DNA of 64,000 nucleotides from Companilactobacillus farciminis KCTC 3681 = DSM 20184 (GCF_002706745.1 NZ_CP017702.1:1860001-1924000), one strand, 5' to 3'; counted from the first letter of the stretch, positions 9,015 through 18,616 are shown. Notes: generated by a model from the letters alone, not told the origin. Numbers and translations are program-made.

Positions 9015-9423
9015 CCCAATTCATTTGGATTTTATAAAAAATTTTTTGATGGCTCAATTTCGACTCAACAATAATCGTTGCTGCCGTAGCCTCACCACCA
9101 TTGTTGATCGTATAATTAGCCCTTGAACCTGAAGTTATTTTTAAAGTTTTGGGTATTTTTTTACTTTGAGTTTTAGTCTTATCGTCTTTTGAAGTATGAA
9201 AAATAATTCTCTCTTTATCAAAGACCATCCTTCCTCCAGTATTGTGCAGATAGCAATAATTAAAGGTGCTCTTAAATGAATCCTTGAACCATTGCAAATA
9301 CTGACGTTCTTCAACCCTAGCTTGATAGTCTTTGAGATTATAGATTGAAAAAATCGTTAGGCTACAAAATATGGTTAAACTTACGACAGTTTCCAATAAT
9401 GTAAAAGCCTTTCTAACTGGCAT
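8989..9423 (-). CDS. comGD: Competence pseudopilin ComGD
   Basis: 144 residues with a pilin-like start: leader MPVRKA followed by FTLLETVVSL, with Glu at +5. The residue before the cleavage site is Ala instead of the usual Gly, which prepilin peptidases tolerate less well. A pseudopilin-type soluble domain follows the helix. Overlaps comGC by 11 nt and comGE by 26 nt. Confidence 0.8.
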   Translation of the reverse strand: MPVRKAFTLLETVVSLTIFCSLTIFSIYNLKDYQARVEERQYLQWFKDSFKSTFNYCYLHNTGGRMVFDKERIIFHTSKDDKTKTQSKKIPKTLKITSGSRANYTINNGGEATAATIIVESKLSHQKIFYKIQMNWGEIIETTS

Positions 9424-9736
9424 CAGTTTTATCTTTTTCCACTAAATTATTGAGATTGAGATCTTTTATTTTTTTTGCTCTTTTGGATTGAGCTGCAGTT
9501 ATATAGTTTTCTTTTTGTAAGTCGTCTGCCGAGACAGTTGTTTTTTCTGGATTGTTTTCCAAATATAATTCTGCTTGAGTAGTTAGAGTTGTTTTAAAAG
9601 CCTCTTCCGACTTAGTGCTGGCATGATCTTTTTGAGCCACAATATTCGGCACCATAATTAGCATTAGCAAAGAAATAATAAACAAAACAACTACCATTTC
9701 AATTAAAGTAAAACCTTTTCTGATTTTTTTCATCAT
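9413..9736 (-). CDS. comGC: Major competence pseudopilin ComGC
   Basis: 107 residues. Canonical class III signal peptide (MMKKIRKG, then FTLIEMVVVLFIISLLMLI) with Glu at +5. Forms the body of the transformation pseudopilus that pulls DNA to ComEA/ComEC. A soluble domain of about 75 residues follows. Start overlaps comGB by 4 nt. Confidence 0.93.
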   Translation of the reverse strand: MMKKIRKGFTLIEMVVVLFIISLLMLIMVPNIVAQKDHASTKSEEAFKTTLTTQAELYLENNPEKTTVSADDLQKENYITAAQSKRAKKIKDLNLNNLVEKDKTDAS

Positions 9737-10746
9737 GACATCCCTTTCATCATTCCATATATCGGCACCAAGACGATCAAATACGTCACAACAATTACGA
9801 TTGCAATAATGCCGAACAATATGGGCTGAACTAAATTTAAAAGTTTTTTTAATTCTTGCTTAGTTTCCTCGAACTTTAATTCTGAAATCAGTAACAAATC
9901 TTGTGCCAACTGTGGTCCACTCTCGCCAGCTTGAATAATGACTTGCAACTGATTTGGCAATAATGGTTCTTCTTGAATCATTTGCATCAAACTTTTTCCC
10001 TGCTGTAATTCATTGATAAATTTAGTGCCCAAATAGCGTTGAATTGAGCCTTCTTGAAAGCGATTGCTAGATTCACAAATTATGAAAAAATTCATACCAC
10101 TGGCCAACTGCATTCCCAATCCCTGTAAAATTAAAAATTGAAAAAAATGTAAATAAATCTTGCCAACTAACGGCAATTTCACAAGTAATAACGAACGATG
10201 ATATTCATCTCTTCGGCGCAAATTAACAATCAATAAAATTACTCCGCTTGCTAACAAAAACAAACTAACCAAGATAACTCCTAAAAATAAATCAATCGAC
10301 TTTCCACTACCAGCGATAGCCAACTGTGGCACAATGTAAATCTTCATTCCAACTAGCATCGTCAATAGAAACACTAAAATAAAACTCGGATAAACTAACA
10401 GCTCTTTTAATTTGTTCTTTTGTTGAGCTTGGCTCTGCAATAAAATCCCTGTTTGCATTAAAGTCTGATCAATCTTGCCGTGATTTTGAGCAATAACGAT
10501 TTGATTAAAAATCACATCAGGTAATTGCAGATGTCGTAGCGCTTGTGAAATCATTGCTCCATTTTGCAAGTCCTGATGAATTTTTTCAAAAACATCGTGT
10601 CTATTTTCGAGTAAGCGTAAACAATTGATCGACTGACTTAGTGAAAATCCGTTCCCCAAAAGCTTGCTGATGGTCAGTAAAAATTGTGCTTGCTGCTTAG
10701 AATTTATCTTCTTATCCGTTAACAAATTCTTGATAAACATCTTCAT
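9733..10746 (-). CDS. comGB: Competence pilus platform protein ComGB
   Basis: 337 residues, GspF/PilC family. Two cytoplasmic T2SSF domains (about 15-120 and 215-315) with three long hydrophobic segments (near 120-140, 155-180 and 310-332). It is the inner-membrane platform on which ComGA ATPase drives pseudopilin assembly. Begins inside the end of comGA (35-nt overlap). Confidence 0.92.
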   Translation of the reverse strand: MKMFIKNLLTDKKINSKQQAQFLLTISKLLGNGFSLSQSINCLRLLENRHDVFEKIHQDLQNGAMISQALRHLQLPDVIFNQIVIAQNHGKIDQTLMQTGILLQSQAQQKNKLKELLVYPSFILVFLLTMLVGMKIYIVPQLAIAGSGKSIDLFLGVILVSLFLLASGVILLIVNLRRRDEYHRSLLLVKLPLVGKIYLHFFQFLILQGLGMQLASGMNFFIICESSNRFQEGSIQRYLGTKFINELQQGKSLMQMIQEEPLLPNQLQVIIQAGESGPQLAQDLLLISELKFEETKQELKKLLNLVQPILFGIIAIVIVVTYLIVLVPIYGMMKGMS

Positions 10747-11680
10747 CTATTCGCCCTGCTTGATAAATTTTCCGTATACCTTGTCCCCATCTGTCGTCCT
10801 TGAGATTGTTTTCCAAATACTCCTTGATTTCTGTCGCATTCAAAGTATCTAAAAATATTTGTAAATCATCATACGTTGGAATTAATCTTTGATACGAAAT
10901 CAAGTTGATAGCATTGCCAATTTCCTCATCGCTAACGCCAAATTGTTGCAGTCTTTGAATCACTGAATACTTAGATTTACCATGAATCGTAGACATGACC
11001 GTATAGCCACAAATAGCTGCCCGAATAGCTTGTTGAGCAGTCTTGGCATCCCTGATCTCTCCAATGATCAAAATACCTGGGCGATGGCGCAAAGTGGTTT
11101 TAATCAACTCTTCATAAGTCATTCCGGCTTCTTCATTGACTTGTAATTGTAAAAAACTATCCTCAACAATTTCAATTGGGTCTTCGATACACATGACTCG
11201 CTTCTTGTAGCTAAGCTGGCGCGTCAAGGCATACATCAACGAAGTTTTTCCTGAACCCATTGGTCCCGCAAATAGCATCATGCCCTTTTGCTTAGCAATC
11301 GGTAATAAATTTTCGACGATTTCTTCTGATATTGGTGAAACTAATTCCTGTGGATAAATCAAGCGAATTACCATTGACTCTCGATTTTTGAAGTCCCCCA
11401 CAGCCGAAACTCGAATAAAGATTTGTCGATTTTGATACATAAAGTTAAAAGATCCTTTTTGAGCACGCCGTCTTTCTGAAATATCCAAACCAGAATTGAA
11501 TTTAAGATAATTCATGATCATAGTAGTTTCCTCAGTTGTCAGATCTGCTACCGTATATGTTTGAAGTGCATTGCGTGCTTCGATATGATAGTGGCCTTCT
11601 CTTGGCAAGAAATAAATATCTGAAATTTTATTAGTACAGGCTTCGGTTAATAAATTTTTGACCATCGTAATAATTGACAT
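10712..11680 (-). CDS. comGA: Competence pilus ATPase ComGA
   Basis: 322 residues, GspE/PilB-type secretion ATPase, short as usual for ComGA. Walker A GPMGSGKT at 139-146, an Asp-box region near IEDPIEIVED, Walker B ILIIGEIRD, and the His-box TVMSTIHGKS. Powers pseudopilus assembly at the membrane with ComGB. First gene of the operon; GGAGG lies 7 nt before ATG. Only about 30 bp separate it from the yebC terminator, so its promoter must overlap that hairpin or transcription must read through from yebC. Confidence 0.95.
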   Translation of the reverse strand: MSIITMVKNLLTEACTNKISDIYFLPREGHYHIEARNALQTYTVADLTTEETTMIMNYLKFNSGLDISERRRAQKGSFNFMYQNRQIFIRVSAVGDFKNRESMVIRLIYPQELVSPISEEIVENLLPIAKQKGMMLFAGPMGSGKTSLMYALTRQLSYKKRVMCIEDPIEIVEDSFLQLQVNEEAGMTYEELIKTTLRHRPGILIIGEIRDAKTAQQAIRAAICGYTVMSTIHGKSKYSVIQRLQQFGVSDEEIGNAINLISYQRLIPTYDDLQIFLDTLNATEIKEYLENNLKDDRWGQGIRKIYQAGRIDEDVYQEFVNG

Positions 11681-11710
11681 ATTAATTCCTCCTTTACAAA
11701 AAAATTACGC

Positions 11711-11745
11711 AAAAAAAGACCGCAAACTCAATTGTTTACGGTCTT
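11711..11745 (-). terminator. yebC terminator in front of comGA
   Basis: 12-bp arms (11716-11727 / 11734-11745, one mismatch) and a reverse-strand run of seven T. Sits in the 77-bp gap between yebC and comGA. Confidence 0.88.
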
Positions 11746-11757
11746 AATTTTTAAAAA

Positions 11758-12492
11758 TTATTCGTCGTCTTCATCTGCAGCAGCAGTGTAAACTTCTGAA
11801 ACATCATCATCGTCTTCAAGTTGATCGATCATGTGTTGGAATTGTTCCTTCTTTTCTTCAGGAACTGGTGTTGTATTTTGAGGAATCATTGTCAATTCTG
11901 CATCGGCAAGGTCATATCCCTTTTCAATCAAACCATCACGAACTGCAGCAAATTCTTTTGCTTCTGTATAAATTTCAAAAGCATCATCTGATGTTTGCAA
12001 ATCGTCTGCACCAAGATCCATGATATCCATTAATACTGTATCTTCATCTTGTGAGTTCTTTGTACGGTCCAAAACAATGTAACCTTTACGGTCAAACATG
12101 TATGAAACTGAACCACTTGAACCCATGCTACCTCCGTTACGGGTAAATGCAACACGTACGGCAGAAGCAGTTCTGTTCTTGTTATCTGTCAAAGCTTCTA
12201 CTAAAACTGCAACTCCACCTGGAGCATAGCCTTCGTATGTAACTTCATCATAATGATCGTCACTACCGCCATCAGCCTTGTCTAAGGCACGTTTGATGTT
12301 GTCCTTTGGCATATTGGCTGCACGAGCTTTATCTACTATTAAACGAAGGGCAGCATTATCGTTAGGATCGGAGCCACCCGCCTTAGCTGCCATAAATAAC
12401 TCACGAGACAGCTTTTGGAAGATTTTACCACGCTTTGCATCTTGGGCACTTTTTCTACCTTGGATGTTATGCCATTTTGAATGTCCTGACAT
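11758..12492 (-). CDS. yebC: YebC/PmpR family protein
   Basis: 244 residues, normal length. Opens with the family signature [22 protein letters not shown]; also has [24 protein letters not shown] cut by the usual helices, and GPGGVAV-like [16 protein letters not shown]. YebC-type proteins were called transcription regulators, and some members help ribosomes through proline stretches. A good sigma-A promoter precedes it and a terminator follows. Confidence 0.95.
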   Translation of the reverse strand: MSGHSKWHNIQGRKSAQDAKRGKIFQKLSRELFMAAKAGGSDPNDNAALRLIVDKARAANMPKDNIKRALDKADGGSDDHYDEVTYEGYAPGGVAVLVEALTDNKNRTASAVRVAFTRNGGSMGSSGSVSYMFDRKGYIVLDRTKNSQDEDTVLMDIMDLGADDLQTSDDAFEIYTEAKEFAAVRDGLIEKGYDLADAELTMIPQNTTPVPEEKKEQFQHMIDQLEDDDDVSEVYTAAADEDDE

Positions 12493-12532
12493 TTCTGTTT
12501 CCTTCTTTCATGATTATTGTAAACCGCATATT

Positions 12533-12561
12533 ATTTTATCAAAACAACTTCGTTATTTCAA
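12533..12561 (-). promoter_or_regulatory. yebC promoter
   Basis: Reverse strand: -35 TTGAAA (12556-12561), 17-bp spacer, -10 TAAAAT (12533-12538), 41 bp before the yebC start. Confidence 0.75.
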
Positions 12562-12605
12562 TATTTGCAGGTCAAATAACCATCAAAAAAGTAGTTTTTA
12601 TTAAT

Positions 12606-15600
12606 CTAGTGACGAACTTTTCTGATATCGATTACACCTAGCGTCAAAACAGCAATCATCGCACCGAGAATTTTCATAAATGTACCACTGTCATTACCCG
12701 TTTGTGGGAATGTTTGAATACCACTTTGATTAGTAGGATCATAACCGTTTTTGTGCAAGTTAGTTGGTGCCACTAAGACGCCATTGGATTGTCCCTTTAC
12801 TCCTGGAACATAGTAAACATTGCCTTCCATAATGACTTCAGGACGTGAATTATTGTTAACGACTGTTTCTGAAGGATTCTTTGAAGCATCACTGACATTA
12901 CTGCTTGAGGAACCATCGGTATTGTTATTCACATTGTCATTAGTATTTTCGTCAGGATTATTGCCAGTCCCATTGTTGTTTGGATCTTTTTCATCAGGAA
13001 CTACCGGTTCAACTGGAGATACGACTGGTGGTTCTACTGGATTGGTTGGGTCTGTCGGATCTGTTGGATCCGTTGGGTCCGTTGGATTCGTTGGGTCTGT
13101 TGGGTCCGTTGGGTCTGTTGGATCTGTTGGATCTGTTGGATCCGTTGGATCTGTTGGATCTGTTGGATCTGTTGGGTCAACGGTACCACCGCCACTAGTA
13201 GGATCAGCTTCAACTGTTAATTGAACTGTTTTTTCTTGTCCATCAGCGGTACTCAATACAACGTCATAAGTTCCAGCTGTATTCAAATCAGCTTTACTCA
13301 AGTCAACTTTAACATCCAAAGGATTACCATTAACATCTGTTGCTGAAGCTTGAAAGTCACTAGCTGTTGGTGCTGGGTCTCCAACGTGCATCGTATAATT
13401 GCTACCGACTAAACTCTGTTTATCAGCAGTGATTGTCAAAGTACCAGGTACTACTGTAATCGAATAATTAGGATTGGCATTAGGATCAAAACTTGCATTG
13501 ATTGCATAGGTTCCGGCTGTATCCCCAGGAACTCTAGTTAAGTTGTAAACTACTTGATCACCATCAGTAACACCAGGCATAGAAACTTCAGCCGTGAATG
13601 TTGGATCAGCTTGTCCAGCAACTTTATTAGCATTGGCGACTGTAATTGTAACTGGAGCTTTTTGAATGATCAATTGGCCAGTAGAGTCACTTTGTTGCCA
13701 GTTAATATAAGCACTTTGAGACAAATTATTGATATTGTCGATTGCTTGTTGAGTCAATCCCACTTGATAACTGCCAGCATTTTTAGCATCTGTATTTAAA
13801 ATCAAATCACCATTTTGAGGTGTATAAACTGAACCATCTGACAAATTAACAACAAAGTTACCATAATCAATACTTTGATCTTGACCATTATAAGTTGTTT
13901 CTTGTGTTCCACTTAAACTATAAGTTCCTGAACGTTTGTAGACTTCAACTGTTACGGTACTTGAATCACTGCCATATTTATAAGTGACTTTATAAGTTCC
14001 GGGTTTCAACGTATCAATGGTTGTGACATTTTGATTATTGGGGTCGACGATGCTGTAAGTTATCGAATCAAAAGGAACGGTATCGCCATCGGGAGTTTTA
14101 GCACTAATGAAATTATCGCTTGGTTGCCAATTTGTTCCGGCAGCAACCTTAGAATTAATTGCTTCGATCACAGGGTCATTTAAAACGACATCGTAAGTTC
14201 CACTATATTTATTTGTGCCTGGCAAAGCCCAAGTGAAGGTAAAGCTATCAGTACCACTTGGAATATCAAAGACGCCATCACTATAAGTTACGCCATTGCT
14301 CAAATCAGAAATTGCTAAATCATTCTCAGTTACTCCACCGATGTTGATATTGAAGTAATCAGAGATTTTATTGTGGGCCGAATCAGTGAAAATTGCTGCT
14401 AACTGATCAACGATACCATTCAAATTAACATTATCTAATGAAACATTTGGCAATAAGACAGTCGTAATACGATTGTTGGCAAAGGCATTTGTTCCCACTT
14501 GAAAATTAGAAGCATTGGACGAAATACCCGTTAATTGATTGTTGCTAAAGGCAGAGTCACCAATACTTTGAACTGAATCAGGAACTGTCAATGTACCTGT
14601 CAATTTGTTAGTTGAAAAAGCTCCATTGCCAATTGTTTGCAAACCATTATTGAGTACTACGTTTGAAATATTATTGCCGGCAAAAGCATATTCACCAACT
14701 GTTTGCAAATTAGCAGGCAAAGTTAATGTTCCTTCCAAATTGGAATACTCAAATGCTCCCGTTCCAATCGTAGTCAAAGCTTTCGCATTGGAGAAGTCAA
14801 CATTAGTTAACTTGTCATTGTAAGTAAAGGCTTGGTAACCAATGGATTTCAAGTTAGGACCAAATTTCATCGAAGTCAAACTAGTATCAGCTAAGAAGGC
14901 TTGATCACCAATAGTCTCCAAACTATCTGGCAAAGTTACCGATGTTAAACCATTGTCATAAATAAAAGCACCCTTACTGATATTTGTTAATTGGTTATTT
15001 TGACTCAAATCGATTGAAGTTAGCTTAGCATCTGTTGCAAAAGCTTCTTCACCAATATTTTGTAAATTAGTAGCCTTGGAGAAATCTACACTTGCTAAAT
15101 TAGTATTACCAGCAAAAGTTTGATAGCCAATTGTTTGTAGGTTGGCAGGCAAAGTAATCGAAGTCAAAGCATTATTGTAAGAAAAAGCTGAATCGCCGAT
15201 ATTCTCAACTGAATCTGGCAATTGAACTTGTTTAATTTGATCACTTGAAAAGGCTTGTTTACCAATATTTTGCAAAGTCTTGTTATTAGATAGATCAAGA
15301 TTATTAACTTTGGTATAAGCAAAAGCATCGTCGCCAATATCCGTCACACCATCATTGATTTGGACGCTGTTAATATTTTGGTTACTGAAGAAAGCCGCAT
15401 TCCCAATCGCAGTAACATTATAGTCGGTGCTGGCATTAGTATCCTTATTAGTTACTGTGATCTTAGGTGGAATATTAATATTAGTATCCGCAGAAGTTAA
15501 ATTAGAATTAGTACCTGTTAAAGTAGCATTACCGTTGTTGTCGGTACTCCAATTGAACTTGTTGGCGTCAGTATAATCCCCATCTGAAGAAATTGTATTG

Positions 15601-16223
15601 GCACTTGTATCTACTGGCGTCAAAGTAGTTGCTTTAGTATCAGTGGTAGTTTTAGCAGGTGTTGTAGCAGTTGAATCAGTAGTTGATGTTGGCGCTACTG
15701 GTGTCGTCGTAGTTGGCGTGGCTGTTGTTGGAGTCACGGTATTTGTAGTCGTGGTCGATTTAGTCAAACTTGAGGCTGCTGGTTGAACAAGACTGGTCGT
15801 ATTTTTATCGGCACTATTGTCGGTATCAGTCTTAGTTGCAGCTTGCGTTACAGTATTTGTCGTGGCATCAGAAGCTACTTTTGGTGTCGTTGTTGAGCTA
15901 TCTGAACCAGTGGCACTGGTATTATCTGTAGTTTTAGTGTCATCAGTCGTGGTGCCAGAAGCAGTCTTAGTAGGTGTTGATGTTGAATTCGTAGTTGAAG
16001 TAGCATTAGAGGTAGTATCAGAAGCAGTAGCTGCATCTGAAGTTGAAGATACTGAATCGGTAGTTGTTTTAGAAGGTACAGCAACTGAACTTGTATTATT
16101 ATCAGTCGTGGCCGCATGAACAATGACTGAATGTCCTGCACTGGCCCCTAGTCCCAAAGTCATTGCTGCACCAGCGGCAATTAATAATTCTTTTTTATCA
16201 ATTGTTAATTTTTTACTCGTCAT
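12606..16223 (-). CDS. FPQTG-anchored leucine-rich-repeat surface protein
   Basis: 1205 residues from the ATG at 16223, chosen because AAGGACGG lies 9 nt upstream; an in-frame start 20 codons earlier has no such site. Order: signal peptide ending near VHAA (about 1-38); a Ser/Thr-rich stretch to about 205; a BspA-type leucine-rich-repeat domain (LRR_5) to about 600 with repeated IGDSAFSYN and IGYQTFAGN units; two or three Ig/MBG-like domains to about 1010; (DPT)n wall-spanning repeats; Asn/Asp-rich linker; sortase motif FPQTGN, hydrophobic helix and basic tail. Sortase would fix it to peptidoglycan. A role in adhesion is inferred. No clear terminator follows. Confidence 0.9.
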   Translation of the reverse strand: MTSKKLTIDKKELLIAAGAAMTLGLGASAGHSVIVHAATTDNNTSSVAVPSKTTTDSVSSTSDAATASDTTSNATSTTNSTSTPTKTASGTTTDDTKTTDNTSATGSDSSTTTPKVASDATTNTVTQAATKTDTDNSADKNTTSLVQPAASSLTKSTTTTNTVTPTTATPTTTTPVAPTSTTDSTATTPAKTTTDTKATTLTPVDTSANTISSDGDYTDANKFNWSTDNNGNATLTGTNSNLTSADTNINIPPKITVTNKDTNASTDYNVTAIGNAAFFSNQNINSVQINDGVTDIGDDAFAYTKVNNLDLSNNKTLQNIGKQAFSSDQIKQVQLPDSVENIGDSAFSYNNALTSITLPANLQTIGYQTFAGNTNLASVDFSKATNLQNIGEEAFATDAKLTSIDLSQNNQLTNISKGAFIYDNGLTSVTLPDSLETIGDQAFLADTSLTSMKFGPNLKSIGYQAFTYNDKLTNVDFSNAKALTTIGTGAFEYSNLEGTLTLPANLQTVGEYAFAGNNISNVVLNNGLQTIGNGAFSTNKLTGTLTVPDSVQSIGDSAFSNNQLTGISSNASNFQVGTNAFANNRITTVLLPNVSLDNVNLNGIVDQLAAIFTDSAHNKISDYFNINIGGVTENDLAISDLSNGVTYSDGVFDIPSGTDSFTFTWALPGTNKYSGTYDVVLNDPVIEAINSKVAAGTNWQPSDNFISAKTPDGDTVPFDSITYSIVDPNNQNVTTIDTLKPGTYKVTYKYGSDSSTVTVEVYKRSGTYSLSGTQETTYNGQDQSIDYGNFVVNLSDGSVYTPQNGDLILNTDAKNAGSYQVGLTQQAIDNINNLSQSAYINWQQSDSTGQLIIQKAPVTITVANANKVAGQADPTFTAEVSMPGVTDGDQVVYNLTRVPGDTAGTYAINASFDPNANPNYSITVVPGTLTITADKQSLVGSNYTMHVGDPAPTASDFQASATDVNGNPLDVKVDLSKADLNTAGTYDVVLSTADGQEKTVQLTVEADPTSGGGTVDPTDPTDPTDPTDPTDPTDPTDPTDPTDPTNPTDPTDPTDPTDPTNPVEPPVVSPVEPVVPDEKDPNNNGTGNNPDENTNDNVNNNTDGSSSSNVSDASKNPSETVVNNNSRPEVIMEGNVYYVPGVKGQSNGVLVAPTNLHKNGYDPTNQSGIQTFPQTGNDSGTFMKILGAMIAVLTLGVIDIRKVRH
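13040..13173 (-). repeat. 9-bp tandem repeat coding for (Asp-Pro-Thr)n
   Basis: About fifteen copies of a 9-bp unit (forward strand ggatctgtt with third-position changes) inside the surface-protein gene. It encodes DPT/NPT triplets that would form an extended wall-spanning spacer. Such arrays change length by slipped-strand mispairing. Confidence 0.92.
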
Positions 16224-16373
16224 ATTAATAAACCGTCCTTGCTGGGATGAAATAAAAATCATAAACCTGTCTAAACATCTCAATTAATATAATACAACTT
16301 CTAAAATTAATTTCTATTTTTATGCCTTTGGCAGGTTTTCTTTTATATAAAAATCGATAATTAATCGTATAAC

Positions 16374-16401
16374 AAAAAAGGCGACCATCTAGGCCGCCTT
16401 T
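16374..16401 (-). terminator. Terminator after the VanZ gene
   Basis: Arms 16377-16383 / 16395-16401 (AAAGGCG/CGCCTTT) extended inward by GC pairs, with reverse-strand T run. Ends the permease-VanZ transcript; the remaining 150 bp up to the surface-protein start must hold that gene's promoter, which I could not pin down. Confidence 0.75.
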
Positions 16402-16414
16402 TGTAATTATTATT

Positions 16415-16939
16415 TTATAAATTTGAATCATATTTTTTATTTTTAAAGCTAAACAAATACAGACAAATTACTAATATAACGATGCCAGTAAAAGCTCCAG
16501 CGCTATCTAAAATCACATCTTCAACTAACGGTGTCCGTCCACCAGTCAATCCTTGATGAAATTCATCGAAAGCTGCTAAGCCAGTCGTTGTCATCCAAGG
16601 TATAAAAATCATCAAAAAATAATTACGTCTGAAATATGTGATCAAAGCTAATGCGAGAAAAACTCCTAAAACCAAATAAATACTAAAATGTGCTCCCTTA
16701 CGAATAAAGAACTCAACGAATTTAAAATAGCCATCGTTAGCAACCGATTGATATTTACCACCATAATTAAAACCTATTTGAGACAAACCGTGTTCAAAGG
16801 GTTTATTTTGAAGGTATCTTTCCAAAAAAGGCACCGATGTCTGTTGCTTATAAGTCATAGAAGAACTGTAAAACAATCCTAATAAAATCACGACTGCTAT
16901 TCCGTAAAACCATTTCTCGTATTGCTTAATTTTTTTCAT
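16415..16939 (-). CDS. VanZ family membrane protein
   Basis: 174 residues with four or five membrane helices. Carries the VanZ-like motifs RKGAHFSIYLVLGVF and DEFHQGLTGGRTPLVEDVILDSAG. VanZ-like proteins of unknown function are common in lactobacilli; the founding member gives low-level teicoplanin resistance, which should not be assumed here. Its ATG overlaps the stop of the upstream permease by one base (TAATG), so the two are translationally coupled. Confidence 0.85.
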   Translation of the reverse strand: MKKIKQYEKWFYGIAVVILLGLFYSSSMTYKQQTSVPFLERYLQNKPFEHGLSQIGFNYGGKYQSVANDGYFKFVEFFIRKGAHFSIYLVLGVFLALALITYFRRNYFLMIFIPWMTTTGLAAFDEFHQGLTGGRTPLVEDVILDSAGAFTGIVILVICLYLFSFKNKKYDSNL

Positions 16940-18534
16940 TATTCCTCATCCATTTTAACTGTTGCATTGATCTCCTTGGCATCATCAAAATATCCTGAAT
17001 AATACAAGGAATGAATTGCCCAGAAGTACATAAACGTAGAGAAAATCAAAATCACAATAAAATCAAATGGATAATGAACTAAGTTAATTCCTCCAAAACT
17101 GGAACTACCTAACCATGAAATCATTGCTAATCCAAATAAATGTACGATCAACCACAAACTAGCATATAATTTTTGCTTAAACTCTCTAAATCCACGACGA
17201 GCATCATAGATAAAGTAAATTGGCAAACCAACGATTATTATAACAATAACTTCCACAGTCGTTGGGAACATTGCCCAATAAATTGCCAAACTGATCAAAT
17301 CAAAGACAACTGGAGCCAAAATATGCATCCCTTTGATTTTCGTTGGACGTTTCAACTTAGGACCCATCTTTCGTAAACTACCAGCAACTACTGGACCTGA
17401 CAAAAGTGAAATCAAAGTTGATGCTGCAACTACTCGTGAAAGTAGCGACCAATTCTTAAATAGTAAAATCAAAATAAAACTAACAAACATATTTATCATC
17501 AAAGCCACTCTAGGTGAATGATATTTATTATTAGCATTACTCAAAAACATTGGTAAATGCTTATTCTTAGGCATTGAAGATAATGACTTACTAGCTGAAG
17601 AAGCAAAGGCGATACCACTCCCAACTGGTGAGATAAAGGCCGTGAAGTAAACCAAAGTCGACAACCAATAAATATTTAACAAAATTGCCAAATCGGCAAA
17701 TGGAGAATTGAAATTGATCTTAGCCCAACCAGCATCAATTACTGACTGTGGTAAAGCGCCGATAAAGACAATCTGTAAGGCAATATAAACCAAAGCACTA
17801 ATTAATAACGAAATAATTATTCCTCGTCTAATATTGACCGAAGGTTTATCAATATCATTACTCAAATTGATAACCGTTTGAAAAGCCACGTAAGAATAAA
17901 TAATTCCGGCACTACCAATTGCCACGAAAATTGAAGCAGAACCGTTTGGCATAAATTCTTGAAAGTTGCTTCCCAAATTGCCTAAATCAAAGTGAGCAGT
18001 AATTAAAAAGATCATTGTAATAATCGGTACAACTAATTTTAAAACTGAAATGAAATTATTGAACTTAGCCATAATTGCTACTGACCAATAATTGATAAAT
18101 GTAAATATTAAAATCATCACAGCCGCCATCATTAATCCTTGTGGCGTTAATTGTCCATCTTTCATAAAACCATGAGTCCACTGTGCCCATTCCCAAGGCC
18201 AAGTACTCATATATTGAGTTGATGCTACAGCTTCAATCGGTAAAATTGCTAAAAGCGATAGCCAATTAGCCCATGAGAAAATGTGTCCCAAAAGCGATCC
18301 GTGAGTATACATCGTAAATCGACTCATCGCACCTTCTTCAGGAAACATTGTCCCAATCTCAACGTAAACCATCGCAATCATTGCTACTAAAACTGCCCCA
18401 ATAATCCAAGACAAGATTGCCGCTGGACCAGCTATTTGAGCTGCTTGACTAGAACCGAACATCCAACCGGAGCCAATAATAGCACTCAGACCAAACATAA
18501 CTGTTGAAAACAGATTTAATTTTTTATTCCTCAT
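16939..18534 (-). CDS. APC family amino-acid permease
   Basis: 531 residues, twelve or more membrane helices. The N-terminal GLSAIIGSGWMFGSSQAAQIAGPAA contains the APC substrate/ion-site motif GSGW. It resembles the YveA-type acidic amino-acid/proton symporters of Bacillus and lactobacilli (long form of about 520-530 residues); aspartate or glutamate as substrate is only a suggestion. Coupled to the VanZ gene. Only 82 bp lie between it and the glmS stop, most of it occupied by the glmS terminator. Confidence 0.85.
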   Translation of the reverse strand: MRNKKLNLFSTVMFGLSAIIGSGWMFGSSQAAQIAGPAAILSWIIGAVLVAMIAMVYVEIGTMFPEEGAMSRFTMYTHGSLLGHIFSWANWLSLLAILPIEAVASTQYMSTWPWEWAQWTHGFMKDGQLTPQGLMMAAVMILIFTFINYWSVAIMAKFNNFISVLKLVVPIITMIFLITAHFDLGNLGSNFQEFMPNGSASIFVAIGSAGIIYSYVAFQTVINLSNDIDKPSVNIRRGIIISLLISALVYIALQIVFIGALPQSVIDAGWAKINFNSPFADLAILLNIYWLSTLVYFTAFISPVGSGIAFASSASKSLSSMPKNKHLPMFLSNANNKYHSPRVALMINMFVSFILILLFKNWSLLSRVVAASTLISLLSGPVVAGSLRKMGPKLKRPTKIKGMHILAPVVFDLISLAIYWAMFPTTVEVIVIIIVGLPIYFIYDARRGFREFKQKLYASLWLIVHLFGLAMISWLGSSSFGGINLVHYPFDFIVILIFSTFMYFWAIHSLYYSGYFDDAKEINATVKMDEE

Positions 18535-18562
18535 AAAACCACCAATCTATAATTTTTATAGT

Positions 18563-18591
18563 AAAAAAAATAGCCTCAATTACGAGACTAT
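18563..18591 (-). terminator. glmS terminator
   Basis: 8-bp arms (18570-18577 / 18584-18591, one wobble) with a run of eight T on the reverse strand, 26 bp past the glmS stop. Confidence 0.8.
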
Positions 18592-18616
18592 TATATATCC
18601 ACTATGTCTAAATAGG

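Noticed and set aside
12820..13224. Forward-strand open frame rich in Gly-Ser-Val repeats
   Set aside because: It is the antisense of the (DPT)n repeat and C-terminus of the surface protein; no Shine-Dalgarno, and its repetition is a by-product of the 9-bp unit.
15598..16119. Forward-strand Val-rich open frames
   Set aside because: Antisense shadows of the Ser/Thr-rich N-terminal region of the surface protein.
16415..16939. Glycopeptide resistance gene vanZ
   Set aside because: Only the VanZ-like domain is present; no vanHAX or regulators are nearby.
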